Assembly (NCBI GenBank): GCA_028641055.1
Contig: CM054062.1
Span: forward strand, 143,470,144-143,534,143
Direction of reading: 5' to 3'
Length of the DNA: 64,000 nt
DNA from: Alopecurus myosuroides
Taxonomy: Eukaryota > Streptophyta > Magnoliopsida > Poales > Poaceae
The notes under the pieces are model-generated. The model saw only the letters and a list, made by a program, of their open reading frames with translations. It had not been told where the DNA came from and did not search any database. This document shows, piece after piece, positions 1-11,662 of the stretch (position 1 is its first letter; every line of letters starts with the position of its first letter). The position numbers were made by a program, and so were the translations under genes.

Positions 1-1
1 G

Positions 2-133
2 TTAGGGCAGGTTGAGGAGGAGGTGATGCGGCCTGTGGAAAGAATGAGAGATGGAAGAGGTGTAGAGCTCGAAATCGTCGTCCGTGAAGGCCTCCACCGG
101 CCTGCTCTCTAGATCCGCCACGGCGGCGGCCAT
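2..133 (-). CDS. Short ATG-led frame, possible 5' end of a host gene
   Basis: A 43-codon minus-strand frame starts at an ATG (133-131) in a strong plant context (GCCATGG) and ends at TAA (4-2). The peptide begins MAAAVADLES, is acidic in the middle (FTDDDFELY) and ends His/Leu-rich. The GC-rich, Ala-start composition is typical of grass first exons. The DNA upstream on the same strand has promoter-like features (telo-box, TATA-like site). I do not recognise the product. The stop is only 3 bases from the window edge, so the real product could be spliced from an earlier, weak GT donor and continue off the left side. It could also be a short upstream frame or chance. Confidence 0.3.
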   Translation of the reverse strand: MAAAVADLESRPVEAFTDDDFELYTSSISHSFHRPHHLLLNLP

Positions 134-640
134 GGCGAGTTCTGTCCGTGGCGAGGTGGCAGAGAGGCGGTGAGCGCGCAATGAACGGGAGGTGGGGATC
201 TAGCTCGGAACAGGGGAGAGGTGGACTCAAAGGGGGCGAGCGATGGAGGTCGCTTGGCGGCGGATCTGGTGCTGTCGGAAGCCTCCCTTCTCCCTCCTTG
301 TGCCACCGACTGCTCTTCGATCCGGGTGCAGAAGGAGATCCGGCGCCAAATAGCACAGGCTCCACGGCTCCTCTTCGATCTGGGTGCAGGAGGAGGACAA
401 GAGGAAGGAAGGGGGTACGGTAGGACGGGAGGAACAGGCGGTGAGGACGCTCGAGGGTGGTGTTTTCTCGGGGTATGGGCTAGGGTTCGATACTCGATAG
501 GGAGGGGCGATACGGGCGGAGGCGGGGAGAGGAAAGCGTTTTGGCGCCGCTGCCGCCCGTAGCAGGGAGGGTGAGGCTAGGGTTTCGATAGGGAGGGGGC
601 GATTCGGGTTGGGCTTTTATTTGGTATCTAGAAGAATTTA
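134..640 (-). promoter_or_regulatory. GC-rich putative 5' UTR/promoter of the left-edge minus-strand frame
   Basis: About 500 bp of GC-rich DNA lie upstream of the ATG at 133. Read on the minus strand it has a TATA-like ATAAAA at 620-615, then AAACCCTAGC (telo-box type, near 589-574) and a second ACCCTAGC near 490. Such boxes are common near transcription starts of plant housekeeping genes. An imperfect direct repeat of about 20 bp (TCTTCGATCYGGGTGCAG type) occurs near 314-332 and 375-392. Short frames in this stretch look like composition artefacts. The promoter role is inferred from motifs and position only. Confidence 0.35.
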
Positions 641-905
641 CGTTACTGCCCCTAGTTATTTGTGTGCGTATGGGTACATTTCTCCCAGTATTTGGTAATT
701 TCACATGACTAAATAGATAGGCGGGAGATTTCCCACCCCCCAGAATTATTGTACTGAAAGAAAAAAATGTGGTCTATACCTTTTAAGGGTTTTGCTCTCT
801 TAGAGAAATAAAATTAAATATTCTCGGAGGAAATTTAGGTTTATAATTTTTATAGGGTTTCTCCTGTTTTTACCGTCTTTGAACAACGAGAAATTTCTAA
901 TTTTC
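641..905. other. AT-rich spacer, nothing recognised
   Basis: AT-rich sequence between the GC-rich left-edge block and the first recognisable tandem-repeat homology. I see no TIR, LTR end or coding frame here. It could be part of whatever element carries the tandem array. Confidence 0.4.
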
Positions 906-1086
906 TCTTAACAAAAATATCATTTTTCGAGTGCAAAAAATAGGGTTTTCTGCTGAAACCAGGCCAAATTTGAACTACAGGTGCCTCGTAGTTTTCTCGT
1001 GATTTTTTGAAAAAATCATTTTTAGGTACCCAAGTACCTATTTCAACATAGATACACCAAGAGTTCATCAAGATTCAACACCTAGG
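906..1086 (+). repeat. Partial, internally deleted copy of the ~672-bp tandem repeat
   Basis: From about 948 to 1086 the sequence matches the 3' part of the repeat units found at 11663-17170 (segments GGCCAAATTTGAACTACAGG, GTACCCAAGTACCTATTTCA, and the closing CAACACCTAGG). The preceding 906-947 resembles an earlier part of the unit (AAAAATAYCATTTT), so roughly 200 bp are missing. The last five bases, ctagg (1082-1086), are the target-site copy of the adjacent LTR element. The array continues on the other side of that element at 11663, so the element split one array. Confidence 0.8.
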
Positions 1087-3433
1087 TGAAAGTGCATGGT
1101 GCCCCATATGTGGTTTTGGTAATTAATAACAATCCTTATGGTCTAATGTTTGCATTGAGTTATCCTTGTAGATCTTGTCCATAGGAAATAATGGAGTTCA
1201 TGTATATTTAAGGATTTACATGAAGAATGGTCATGGTTTGAGTTGAGCTTATTGCTAGTGTGTCTTGAAGAAAAGTATTAGGTTATCCTTCATGGTTATC
1301 TTCAAGACATCATCATTTGAAGTGAGAAGAAAAGATACAAGGTTGATCAAGCTAGTGACCAACACACAAAGCTACACGATGTACCAAGTCGGATTGTGTA
1401 TCTCATGGTATGGTAAGCAATTGTCAATATAACTTTGTGATCTAACCCATATATGTGTGTGTGGCATCTCTATGTGTGGTTAGGTATCTTTCCATGGGCA
1501 TGAACAAAAAGGAAGATTTCATATTGCCCATGGTCTATGTCATCGTCAAGCCATGTTCGTCACCTAGCTTGACGTGGAAGCTCAAGTGAAGCATTTAGAA
1601 GAAATCCTATGCTTGATGCTTGCGACCCTTTTGGAGTTTGTGGCCTCGTGAAGTTTTTACATTAAGGGTCTCTCCCATAATGGTGTATGGGGGAGTATCC
1701 TCTCCCATAGTGGTGTATTGGGGAGCAACTTGCAAGTCTTCATCAAGCGGAGCATGTGCTAGCAAGCACGATCAAGAAAGAAGATCCAACATGAGAGAGT
1801 CAAGATCGTCATCATCTAGCTCAATTGGATTGCGCAAGGAAAATGTATTACTTACATAGGGTATATATTTTACCGGTCTCATTATGCTAGTTGGGAGACC
1901 GGAATATAGGATAGATAACCGTACTATCAAGAGGGGCTCTTGAATGAATATCTTGATCGTATCTATCATAGAGAGCTCAAACCTTTGCATACTTGGCATC
2001 ATCCTTCTTGGTTCTTATTTGGGTTTTCTCCATGTAAGGTTTTAGAGCTTTTCATGTTCTTCATGTCAAGCTCAAGTTCATCAAAAATGGATTTCGTATG
2101 AAAAACTTATCGCATTTTTGTTGTTGGAGGTTTCTACCGGTTGTCTTTTATTGATAGGCCAAATCTTTCATCATTTGGTTTTATATTCCCATTTTGGACT
2201 ATGATGTTTCTCTTTATATGCTTTTATTGCTCGTCGTTGCGATTTCAACGAGCCCAAGAACATCGAAAACGGAGTCCGGATGCAAAAGTTACGACCGTTT
2301 TCATATAGGGTGTTCTGCAGGCCCCGGTGGTTGGGGCATTTTTTCAGCCCTTTTAGTGTTCTAACTCATCCGGGGGCGGAGGTTCCGGTGGTTTCACCGG
2401 AGGTTCCGCCCCTGCACGATTTTTCCTCCAATGGTTAGATATTTGGGTGACCTATTTAAGGGGCCTTCTTCCCCAATGGTTCCCCAACCTTTTGGGCAAG
2501 TTTGACCTCCATTGTTGACCTCCAAAATCTTGCTATCTCTCAATCCCTCCAATGATTCTTTCTTCCTCTTGAGGGAAAAGAGAGAGGAGATCTAGATCTA
2601 TCACTTCACCAATCAATCCCTCCTCTTTGTGAAATCAATATATTGGATCTAGATCTAGGGATTCATTTTTATTTTCCTTGTTCTTCCTCCTTTCTCCCTC
2701 CATAGCATTAGTTGCTTTGGTGGGATTTGAGAGAGAATTTCTTGACCACTTTGTGTGTTCTTGCCATTGCATTAGGTGCATCGGTTTGAGTTCCCCACGA
2801 GATTCGTGAAAGAGAATTTCGTGAGCTTGTTACTCTTGGGTGCTTGGTCACCGGAGAGATTATTCCTCTTGGGTGTATTGAGCACCCTAGACGGTTAGTG
2901 CTTGGGGCTTCCACCTTGTTGCAAGAAGTTTCGTTGAGAGCCTCCAATTGAGTTGTGGAGATATCCTCAACCCCGTGTAAGGTTTGGTCAACGCCTTCAA
3001 GTCGACCTCATAGTGGAAACGAGCATCTCCCTCACCGGAGAAGCTCAAGGAGAATAAGGTGTGCACATCCGTGCTATTGCGGAGCGCCTATGTGGCTCCC
3101 CACCTCTCCAACAAAGACGTACTTCCCTTGGGAAGGAACTTCAGTAATCACTCCGATGTCTCCTTGTGCTTCGGTTATTTCTATACTCTAGCTCGTTACT
3201 TATGCATTTACCATTGTGATAGCCATCGTGCTTGAAGTCATCTATCTTGCTATCTCATAGTTGTATATCTTGCCTAGCATAAGTTGTTGGTGCACATAGG
3301 TAAACCTAGCTTGCATAGGTTTTGTGCTTGATAAATTAAACGCTAGTTTTATTCCGCATTTACTCAAGCCTAAACCGTAATTATTTTAAAGCGCCTATTC
3401 ACCCCCCCTCTAGGCGGCATCCTTATACTTTCA
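1087..3433 (+). repeat. 5' LTR of the gag-only Copia-like element
   Basis: 2347 bp, TG...CA ends, highly similar along its length to 9225-11662. It lacks about 88 bp of GC-rich sequence that the 3' LTR has (deletion point near 2319, just after GTTCTGCAG). No convincing long frame; short frames are shared with the 3' LTR and reflect composition. Confidence 0.9.
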
Positions 3434-3435
3434 AT

Positions 3436-3448
3436 TAGTATCAGAGCC
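3436..3448 (+). other. Primer-binding site (initiator tRNA-Met type)
   Basis: TAGTATCAGAGCC, two bases after the 5' LTR end, matches the usual plant TGGTATCAGAGC primer site with one mismatch (A for G at the second base). Confidence 0.8.
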
Positions 3449-3485
3449 AGGGCTCTCATTATTAGGATTCACCGCCTTCAGAGTA

Positions 3486-5693
3486 ATGATGTCGCTTAGT
3501 GAATTAGTGCATGATCCCACATTTCATTTCGATGGCACAAACTATGATGTTTGGAAATTTTGCATGCTTATTTATTTTTGGGTCATGGACCCACATATGG
3601 AGCAAATTGTAGAGATGGGTTTTTCTCCTCCAAAGGATCCTCAAAATCCAAATTTAGAGGAAGAGAAAAACTTATCTCTCGATTCTCTTGCTATTAATGC
3701 GTTTTTCCTTCTTGTGAGCCTTGTAGTTATTAAACCACTCTTTCCTATCGGGAATGCTCATGAGTTATGGACAAAGCTTCAAGATAAATATGGTGTGTCC
3801 AATGTTGGAGAAGATGATTGTTATCCCTCCACTTCCGTTCGTGATTTATTCTCAACTTCTTCTACTTCACCAACATGTGGTAAGCCACAAACTAATGATA
3901 TGGTGAGTAGTGATAGGCTTTGAAATAATGATAGTGAGCTTATTATTGATGATCCTTCATCTCTATCTTATTGTCATGCCTCATCTTTGTACTTAAACAC
4001 AACTAGAACCAAAAATGTTTTAAATGCTTGTGTTGATAGTCTTTGCATATCATGTCGACATTGCTTGACTAAATTTCATGATGATATGCTTTCTTTATCT
4101 TGTTCCCATCATAAAAAATGATTGTGCTTCCTCTAGTATTTGTATGGCTAACAATGTAAAGGAAACCCAACTCTCTATGGAACAAGATGTGGACTTGAGT
4201 GGTGCCTCAAGTAATGATCTATCATCATCTACCACCTTTTGCCTCATGGCTAAGGATTCAAAGGAATCTTCCACTTTGAACCCCAATATATCTTATGATG
4301 ATAGTAGTGATGATGATGTTGGTAAGGAGGTTGATGAAGAGTCTAAGAAATTAGGCTTATGGTTATCAAGCCTTGCTGATGAGACCAAAGAAAATGTGAA
4401 TGCTCTCCTAGAACAACTTGATAAGGCTAACTCGCTTATAGATGAAAAGCAGGATATCATCGTGACTTTGGAAAGTCATAGTGGTAGTCATTGTATCAAG
4501 GACAAAGAGCTTGAAAAGGCTTTTGAGAAAGAGCGGTCCCTTAGATCTTCTCTTGAAGAGAAACTATATAGTCTAGAAGAAACATATGCTATTAGCGTTT
4601 CTAAGCTTAGAAGGGACAATGAATTATGTCCTTCTCTTGCTAATGACCTCAAAGCGAAAAATGTTGATGCTTGTGCTACTAACTCTATTTCTTGTGAAAC
4701 ATCCACATTAAAGGAGAATGTTGAGCTACGGGATCAACTTGAGTTGCTAACTAGTAATTATGGGAAATTGGAAGAAACTCATGAAAAGCTCTCAAGCTCT
4801 CATAAGGATCTTCTAGTCTCCCATGAGAGGCTAAAATTAGCTCATAAGGCTATTTTAAATAAGGTAACATCTTGTGAGCCTCATTTGGACAAAGGCACAA
4901 TATCTACTCTAAATGCTATATTGCCTTGTGCTAGTCCTAGTAATTCATCCTCTCATAATGTTCCCACATCTTATGATGAATTGCTTTCCTTACCTTGTTG
5001 CTTTAATAATGAAGCTCTTGTGTTGATACTAACCATGTAGAGGAAATCAAAGAGCTCAAGGCCCAAGTCACTTCATTGGAGAAAGACTTGGAGAAGTGTC
5101 ATAAAGGGAAGTCCACACTTGACAATATGTTGAGTGCCCAAAAATTCCCCAATGACAAGAGAGGACTTGGATTCATTTCCAATCACAATAACAAGTCCAA
5201 GGTCGACAAGATGAAGGGCTATGAACGAGACAAGAATTTGGCCAAGATTGTTTGCTTCATGTGCAAGGTTGAAGGGCATCATGTTAGATCATGCCCTTTG
5301 AAGAAGAAGAAACTAAGCGAGAAGGAACAAGGGAAATGGCCAAAAGTTCAACCTCAATCTCAACTTCAAGTTGAAGAAATGCCTATTCCCATGAAGACTC
5401 AAGCTAATGCTTGTCAAGTTGAGAAATCAACTAAGAAGAATGGAAGGAGTCGTTGTTGCTACTTATGTCGTGAAAAGGGCCATCTTGCTTCTTCATGCAC
5501 TAATGGTACATTATCAAACCCTATCATAATTGATGATGTGTATTCCATTCAGAAGGATAATGTGGGCAATGTGCTTGCCAAATATGTTGGTACTCAAAGT
5601 GGTGTCAAGAAAAGAACCATTTGGGTTGCCAAGCCTATTGTGACTAACCTCTTCGGACCCAACCTGGTTGGGGACCAACAAGCTCAAACTTGA
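3486..5693 (+). pseudogene. Degenerate Copia-type Gag (capsid-like region, coiled coil, two zinc knuckles)
   Basis: Three segments of one former frame. 3486-3923 begins at an ATG and contains FDGTNYDVWK and AHELWTKLQDKYG, hallmarks of the plant Copia Gag (UBN2-like) N-terminal region. It ends at a TGA (3921-3923). 4078-5040 is a Glu/Lys/Leu/Ser-rich segment with long coiled-coil character (KELEKAFEKERSLRSSLEEK region). 5076-5693 carries two CX2CX4HX4C zinc knuckles (CFMCKVEGHHVRSC and CYLCREKGHLASSC) with a Lys-rich linker. The middle segment is in a different reading frame from the other two, so at least two frameshifts and a stop break the gene. Gag would bind and package element RNA. No pol follows. 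Family call is from motif recognition. Confidence 0.75.
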
Positions 5694-8600
5694 TCAATAG
5701 GTGTTATCGGAGGGCATTGGAGACTTGGCTATATCATGAAGAATTAAGGGATCTTCATCAAGTATATTTCCTTAAGCCAAGTCATTTGGATTATGACGTC
5801 TCTATCTCATATTCCATGCTCCTTCTTGCGGTAACTTGTATTTATTACATTATATATACATTGAAAGTTGCTTGCCCCTTTGCATGTATTGGTTTTGTAC
5901 CTTGCTTGTATTTTGTATATTTTGTGCTTACTACTTACTTATCCTTGAGTAATCTAGTATGTGTTTGTCGGTTCGCACAAAATGTATGTATGAGTTTGCT
6001 TTGAGCCTAATTGCATCTTGTGTGTATCTTATTTGGCTCTTCTGAGTGATTAATGGACTATCCCATTTTGGGAGAGTAATATGCCTTTGGCACTTCACAA
6101 TCCCAAAATGTGTGTACATGAGGAATACCACATAGTGTTGATATTTCAATATTATCTAGTCTCTATGTGGTATCTCATACTCATGAGAAATTCAAATTCT
6201 AATGTCTATTAATTATATCAAGTTGGTATTTGTTTGCCTCTTGCTAAGAAGATACGGATTATCACATTATGGGGGAGTAATATGTTGTGCATATTACAAG
6301 CCTAAAGAATGTGAACATTTAAGGTTTTGCCACATAGAATTGAAATTGTTAATTATCTTGTTCCTATGTGGCATGTGTGCTCAAACAAGTTTCAATTTGC
6401 TTAAATGATTTTATTTGCTCATCTTTTGGTATCTTATTTATGAGAGAGTTTCTTGGTGCGGTTTTCCACAAATTAGCACTAGAATTTACCTTCTCGGGAA
6501 CTGGTTGCTTCTTGATATATTAATCATTTCTTTGCATGATCATTCGACTATTGAAGCCACCAAGAATATATATTTAAGTATGGTGTTTTCATTCCTATCT
6601 TTTACCACATGCTTATGTTTTGTGAATATGATTGTGAACAAATATACCACCGAGAAATATCTCCATACATATCTTGTCTTTGACAAGTTATAATAATTTG
6701 TGGTAAGTTTATTGATCATATTTACTTTGTCCATTGCTCTAAAATTGCCTTGTTTCTTGCCAAGGATTTGTTTGGTTCAAACTCCTTTGTGTCCTCCTTG
6801 CTCTACTCAAAATTTGCTTTATGCTTTATTGTGTTAGGAAAAGCAATGATCCCATTCGTGTGCACTTTCATTCAAAGTCATACTTCTTTGTGTTGCATTT
6901 CTTGGGGAAGCTATCCTACATTGAGTAGAACACAATTCTTTAATTGGTATTGCATCTTATTGATTTTATTGAGCTTGACTACTGTTTGAACAATATATAT
7001 GGAGAGTAATGATTCCATTGTGTGCATCTTGTATTCAAATGCGATATCATAATTAATGCACTATTATTGGAAGAACTATCCTATATGTGTTTGAACACTT
7101 GTTGTCTTGAAATTGGTATTTTATCCCAATGACTTGTCTCTTTGGAAGACGAACATTTTTCGTCTTGGTACTTTGTGTTCCATCATGAAAAGTGTAGATG
7201 GTTTGTTTATTCTTTGATGTTGTTTTGTTATATTCTCTATTTGATTTCCTAAATCATGTGTTGATTTGGAGTTTTGATATAATTTGGACACTTCGTTTGA
7301 TTTTATCTCTTGTGAGTGCCTTCTTTGTTTTAATTGGTATTTTGTCCAATTTGTATCTTGTTTGGTTCTTGAAAGTTTTGTGCATGTATATTTACTATGT
7401 ATATCATTTGACATGCTTACTTTCATTGATCCAATATATAGGATAAACTCCATCAAATCCTAAATGGCTAAGATGTGCATAAAATTCAAATTCATGTTAA
7501 TATGCACATATTTATGTGGAGTTTGTCCTATGTATTGTAGTTGTTCTAACTACTTTGGACCCAATAAGTTTGGAACCATTTTGTACTTGACTTTTGTTTT
7601 TAGGTACAATGGAGATACATTGGTTGCTTGCTCCATTCATAAGGAAGGTGTTCTCACCATCATATCATAGGAGTCAAGCTATGATGATTATGAAACTCGC
7701 ATCCTCTTCATCACCAATGCCGCCTCGGTAACAAGTATCTACTCCATGCATACATTTATAGCTTTCAACCTTGTGTAGGTTGCATCTTGGCATGAATTCC
7801 ATTTGTTGCATTTCATTTGGCCCTTGCAAATGTCTTATCAAAAACATCTTTATTGCAACTATGAGTAAGCCGGGATGATTATAAACTAAGGGGATATTTA
7901 TAATAATTTTCATGATTCACCAATTCCAAGTATATTAATCTAGTAACTTCTACTTGAAGTCTCTCATATGAAATATTTATGAATTCTCAAAAACCATTTG
8001 AATCTTTTGTGATATGCGTTACCTTTCTCAAAAAATTCCAACTATCACTTTTCCCTTGTGATATTTGTGATGCTTTGGTGAGTTTATTGTTTGTCCCTCT
8101 ATATCCCCTTAAGATTAAACTAAGCCTAGTGCTTTGCTTTCAAGACAAAAATCTTATTGGTATATTTATGAACATATCTTGGATATGATGTTCTTCACCC
8201 TTGTACCTATTTTTGTGTGTGCATATTTCTTTGTGGATATATATCTTTGTGATTGGTGTCCACTTAGAAACTTATACACACGAGAATAGTTACATCTTTA
8301 ATTGATATTCTATTTCTTTAGTGACCATGTTTTATTGCTTTATATTACTTGGTGGTTCCTAAAAGGCACAAGCTTTGCTTTTCTTTTGGTATTCCTTTTG
8401 CATCTTATAAAGCTTGTGGACCTATGTGTTTTATCATTTGTTGGTTTGTGTGTATGGGAAAGACATGATATGCACTATGTGCCTCATATATTTAAAGACT
8501 ATGATGAAGCTTTGCTCATCCTATTAGTCTCCTACAAATGTCTTTCCTTGTCACACTCATCTCTTTCGGTTGAGTAAATATTTACTTGTCACTTCTTGAT

Positions 8601-9210
8601 CTTAATTTCTCAACTCTTGTTTGTTTGCAAGTTTCTTTGCTTCATTTCCAATCTACTCTCTTGCTCTTGTTTGTGTTCAAAATTATCTAGAAGGTAGTGA
8701 TGATTCCATGTTGTGCACATTATATAGTAATTCAAATCTAACATTGTGCATGTACCTTGGGGAGTTCCCTCTTGATTTTCTAGAACACTTGGTTCATCTT
8801 ATCATAATATTGATTTTGGTCAATCGATTTTTTGGATCCTTTGGTTGGTTGCTTCTTTATGAAAGTATCCTTCAATTTGACTTTGCTTGTAAATCATCGG
8901 ATCCTCAATATAGTTTGATCTCCCTCCATCTATTCCTAGTTGGATATATGCTCTTGATTTCACTCATATCATGAGGAATGCATACACTATGGGGGAGATC
9001 TTATTATATTGGCCTTAAAATCTTTTTTTCCATTTCGGCAATGGATGCCAATGGGGGAGAAGTTTAGAGGGTTTAAGGGAATTTGGTTCTATGCTTTAGT
9101 TTCGTTCTTAAGCATTTGCCTTCCATGCTATTGCATCCTTGCTCTTTGTTTTGCATGGTTGCTTAATTCATCATATAAACCCTCGTAAAAAGGGATTGTC
9201 ATCAATTACC
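5694..9210 (+). other. T-rich non-coding filler of the gag-only element
   Basis: About 3.5 kb where pol would be expected. The plus strand is T-rich, so the short frames read as Phe/Leu/Ile/Cys-rich peptides and I treat them as composition artefacts. Diverged modules recur: GGGAGAGTAATATG near 6070 and GGGGGAGTAATATG near 6271, each followed by a CCACATAG...CTATGTGG inverted pair. GGAGAGTAATGATTCCA near 7000 and TAGTGATGATTCCATG near 8695 form a second pair, and several GGGGGAG tracts lie near 8993-9060. No RT, integrase or protease motif on either strand. Confidence 0.65.
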
Positions 9211-9224
9211 AAAATGGGGGAGAT
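9211..9224 (+). other. Polypurine tract before the 3' LTR
   Basis: AAAATGGGGGAGA at 9211-9223, one base before the TG of the 3' LTR at 9225. This is the expected plus-strand priming site and supports the plus orientation. Confidence 0.8.
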
Positions 9225-11662
9225 TGAAAGTGCATGGTGCCCCATATGTGGTTTTGGTAATTAATGACAATCCTTATGGACTAATGTTTGCATTGAGTTA
9301 TCCTTGTAGATCTTGTCCATAGGAAATAATGGAGTTCATGTATATTCAAGTATTTACATGAAGAATGGTCATGGTTTGAGTTGAGCTTATTGCTAGTGTG
9401 TCTTGAAGAAAAGTATTAGGTTATCCTTCATGGTTATCTTCAATACATCATCATTTGAAGTGAGAAGAAAAGATACAAGGTTGATCAAGCTAGTGACCAA
9501 CACACAAAGCTACACGATGTACCAAGTGGGATTGTGTATCTCATGGTATGGTAAGCAATTGTCAATGTAGCTTTGTGATCTAACCCATATATGTGTGTGT
9601 GGAATCTCTACGTGTGGTTAGGTATCTTTCCATGGGCATGAACAAAAAGGAAGATTTCATATTGCCCATGGTCTATGTCATCGTCTAGCCGTGTTCGTCA
9701 CCTGGAATGACGTGGAAGCTCAAGTGAAGCATTTAGAAGAAATCCTATGCTTGATGCTTCCCACCCTTTTGGAGTTTGTGGCCTCGTGAAGTTTTTCCAT
9801 TACGGGTCTCTCCCATAATGGTGTATGGGGGATCATCCTCTCCCATAGTGGTGTATGGGGGAGCAACTTGCAAGTCTTCATCAAGCGGAGCATGTGCTAG
9901 CAAGCACGATCAAGAAAGAAGATCCAACTTGAGAGAGTCAAGATCGTCATCATCTAGCTCAATTGGATGGAACAGGAAAAGGTATTACTTAGATAGGGTT
10001 TCTATTTTACCGGTCTCATTATGCTAGTTGGGAGACCGGATTATAGGATAGATAACCGTACTATCAAGAGGGGCTCTTGAATGCATATCTTGATCGTATC
10101 TATCGTAGAGAGCTCAAACCTTTGCATACTTGGCATCATCCTTCTTGGTTCTTATTTGGGTTTTCTCCATGTAAGGTTTTAGAGCTTGTCATTTTCTACA
10201 TTTCAAGCTCAAGTTCATCAAAAATGGATTTCGTATGAAAAACTTATCGCATTTTTGTTGTTGGAGGTTTCTACCGGTTGTCCTTTATTGATAGGCCAAA
10301 CCTTTCATCATTTGGTTTTATATTCCCATGTTGTACTATGATGTTTCTCTGTATATCTTGTAGTGCTCGTCGTTGCGATTTCAACGAGCCCAAGAACATC
10401 GAAAACGGAGTCCGGATGCAAAAGTTACGACCGTTTTCATATAGGGTGTTCTGCAGTTTTTTCCACCTCCGTAGGTTCCGGTGGTGGCTCCGCCGGAAAC
10501 CCTTTCGTGATGATGTTGGCGGAGCCTCCGGTGAAACCACCGGAGGCTCCGGTGGTTGGGGCATTTTTTTTTCAGCCCTTTTGGTGTTCTAACTCATCCG
10601 GGGGGTGGAGGTTCCGGTGGTTTTACCGGAGGTTCCGCCCCTGCGCGATTTTTCCTCCAACGGTTAGATATTGTGGTGACCTATTTAAGGGGCCTTTTTC
10701 CCTAATGGTTCCCCAAGCTTTTGGGCAAGTTTGACCTCCATTGTTGACCTCCAAAAGCTTGCTATCTCTCGACCCCTCCAATGATTCTTTCTTCCTCTTG
10801 AGGGAAAAGAGAGAGGATATCTAGATCTACCACTTCACCAATCAATCCCTCCTCTTTGTGAAAGGAATCTATTGGATCTAGATCTAGGGATTCATTTGTT
10901 GTTTTCCTTGTTCTTCCTCCTTTCTCCCTCCATAGCATTAGTTCCTTTGGTGGGATTTGAGAGAGAATTTCTTGACCATGTTGTGTGTTCTTGCCATTGC
11001 ATTAGGTGCATCGGTTTGAGTTCCCCACGAGATTCGTGAAAGAGAAGTTCGTGAGCTTGTTACTCTTGGGTGCTTGGTCACCGGAGAGATTATTCCTCTT
11101 GGGTGTATTGAGCACCCTAGACGGTTAGTGCTTGGGGCTTCCACCTTGTTGCAAGAAGCTTCGTTGAGAGCCTCCAATTGAGTTGTGGAGATAGCCTCAA
11201 CCCCGTGTAAGGTTTGGTCAACGCCTTCAAGTCGACATCATAGTGGAAACGAGCATCTCCCTCACCGGAGAAGCTCAAGGAGAATAAGGTGTGCACATCC
11301 GTGCTATTGAGGAGCGCCTAGGTGGCTCCCCACCTCTCCAACGAAGACGTACTTCCCTTGGGAAGGAACTTCGGTAATCACACCTGTGTCTCCTTGTGCT
11401 TCGGTTATTTTTATACTCTAGCTCGTTACTTATGCATTTACCTTTGTGATAGCCATCGTGCTTGAAGTCATCTATCTTGCTATCTCATAGTTGTATATCT
11501 TGCCTAGCATAAGTTGTTGGTGCACATAGGTAAACCTAGGTTGCATAGGTTTTGTGCTTGATAAATTAAACGCTAGTTTTATTCCACATTTACTCAAGAC
11601 TAAACCGTAATTATTTTAAAGCGCCTATTCACCCCCCTATAGGCGGCATCCTTATACTTTCA
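9225..11662 (+). repeat. 3' LTR of the gag-only Copia-like element
   Basis: 2438 bp, TG...CA ends, followed by the ctagg target duplicate. It contains a GC-rich block absent from the 5' LTR (10459-10546) with repeated CCGGTGG/CCACCGG motifs, including inverted copies around 10480-10555 that could form hairpins. Confidence 0.9.

Larger units (their letters stand above)
1087..11662 (+). mobile_element. Complete gag-only (non-autonomous) LTR retrotransposon, Copia-like
   Basis: A 10.6-kb element bounded by two long LTRs beginning TGAAAGTGCATGGTG and ending CTTATACTTTCA. It has a perfect 5-bp target duplication, ctagg (1082-1086 and 11663-11667). An initiator-Met-type primer-binding site follows the 5' LTR and a purine tract (AAAATGGGGGAGA) precedes the 3' LTR. 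The only coding remnant is a gag-like region (3486-5693) with a coiled coil and two CCHC knuckles. No protease, integrase or reverse transcriptase is visible; instead a ~3.5-kb T-rich stretch fills 5694-9210. Copia assignment rests on the gag style and the tRNA-Met primer site. Movement would need proteins supplied in trans. It inserted into the tandem-repeat array. Confidence 0.85.

Noticed and set aside
5690..8974. Series of Phe/Leu/Cys-rich plus-strand frames that resemble membrane proteins
   Set aside because: The plus strand is T-rich here, which automatically yields hydrophobic codons. No consistent start context and no domain.
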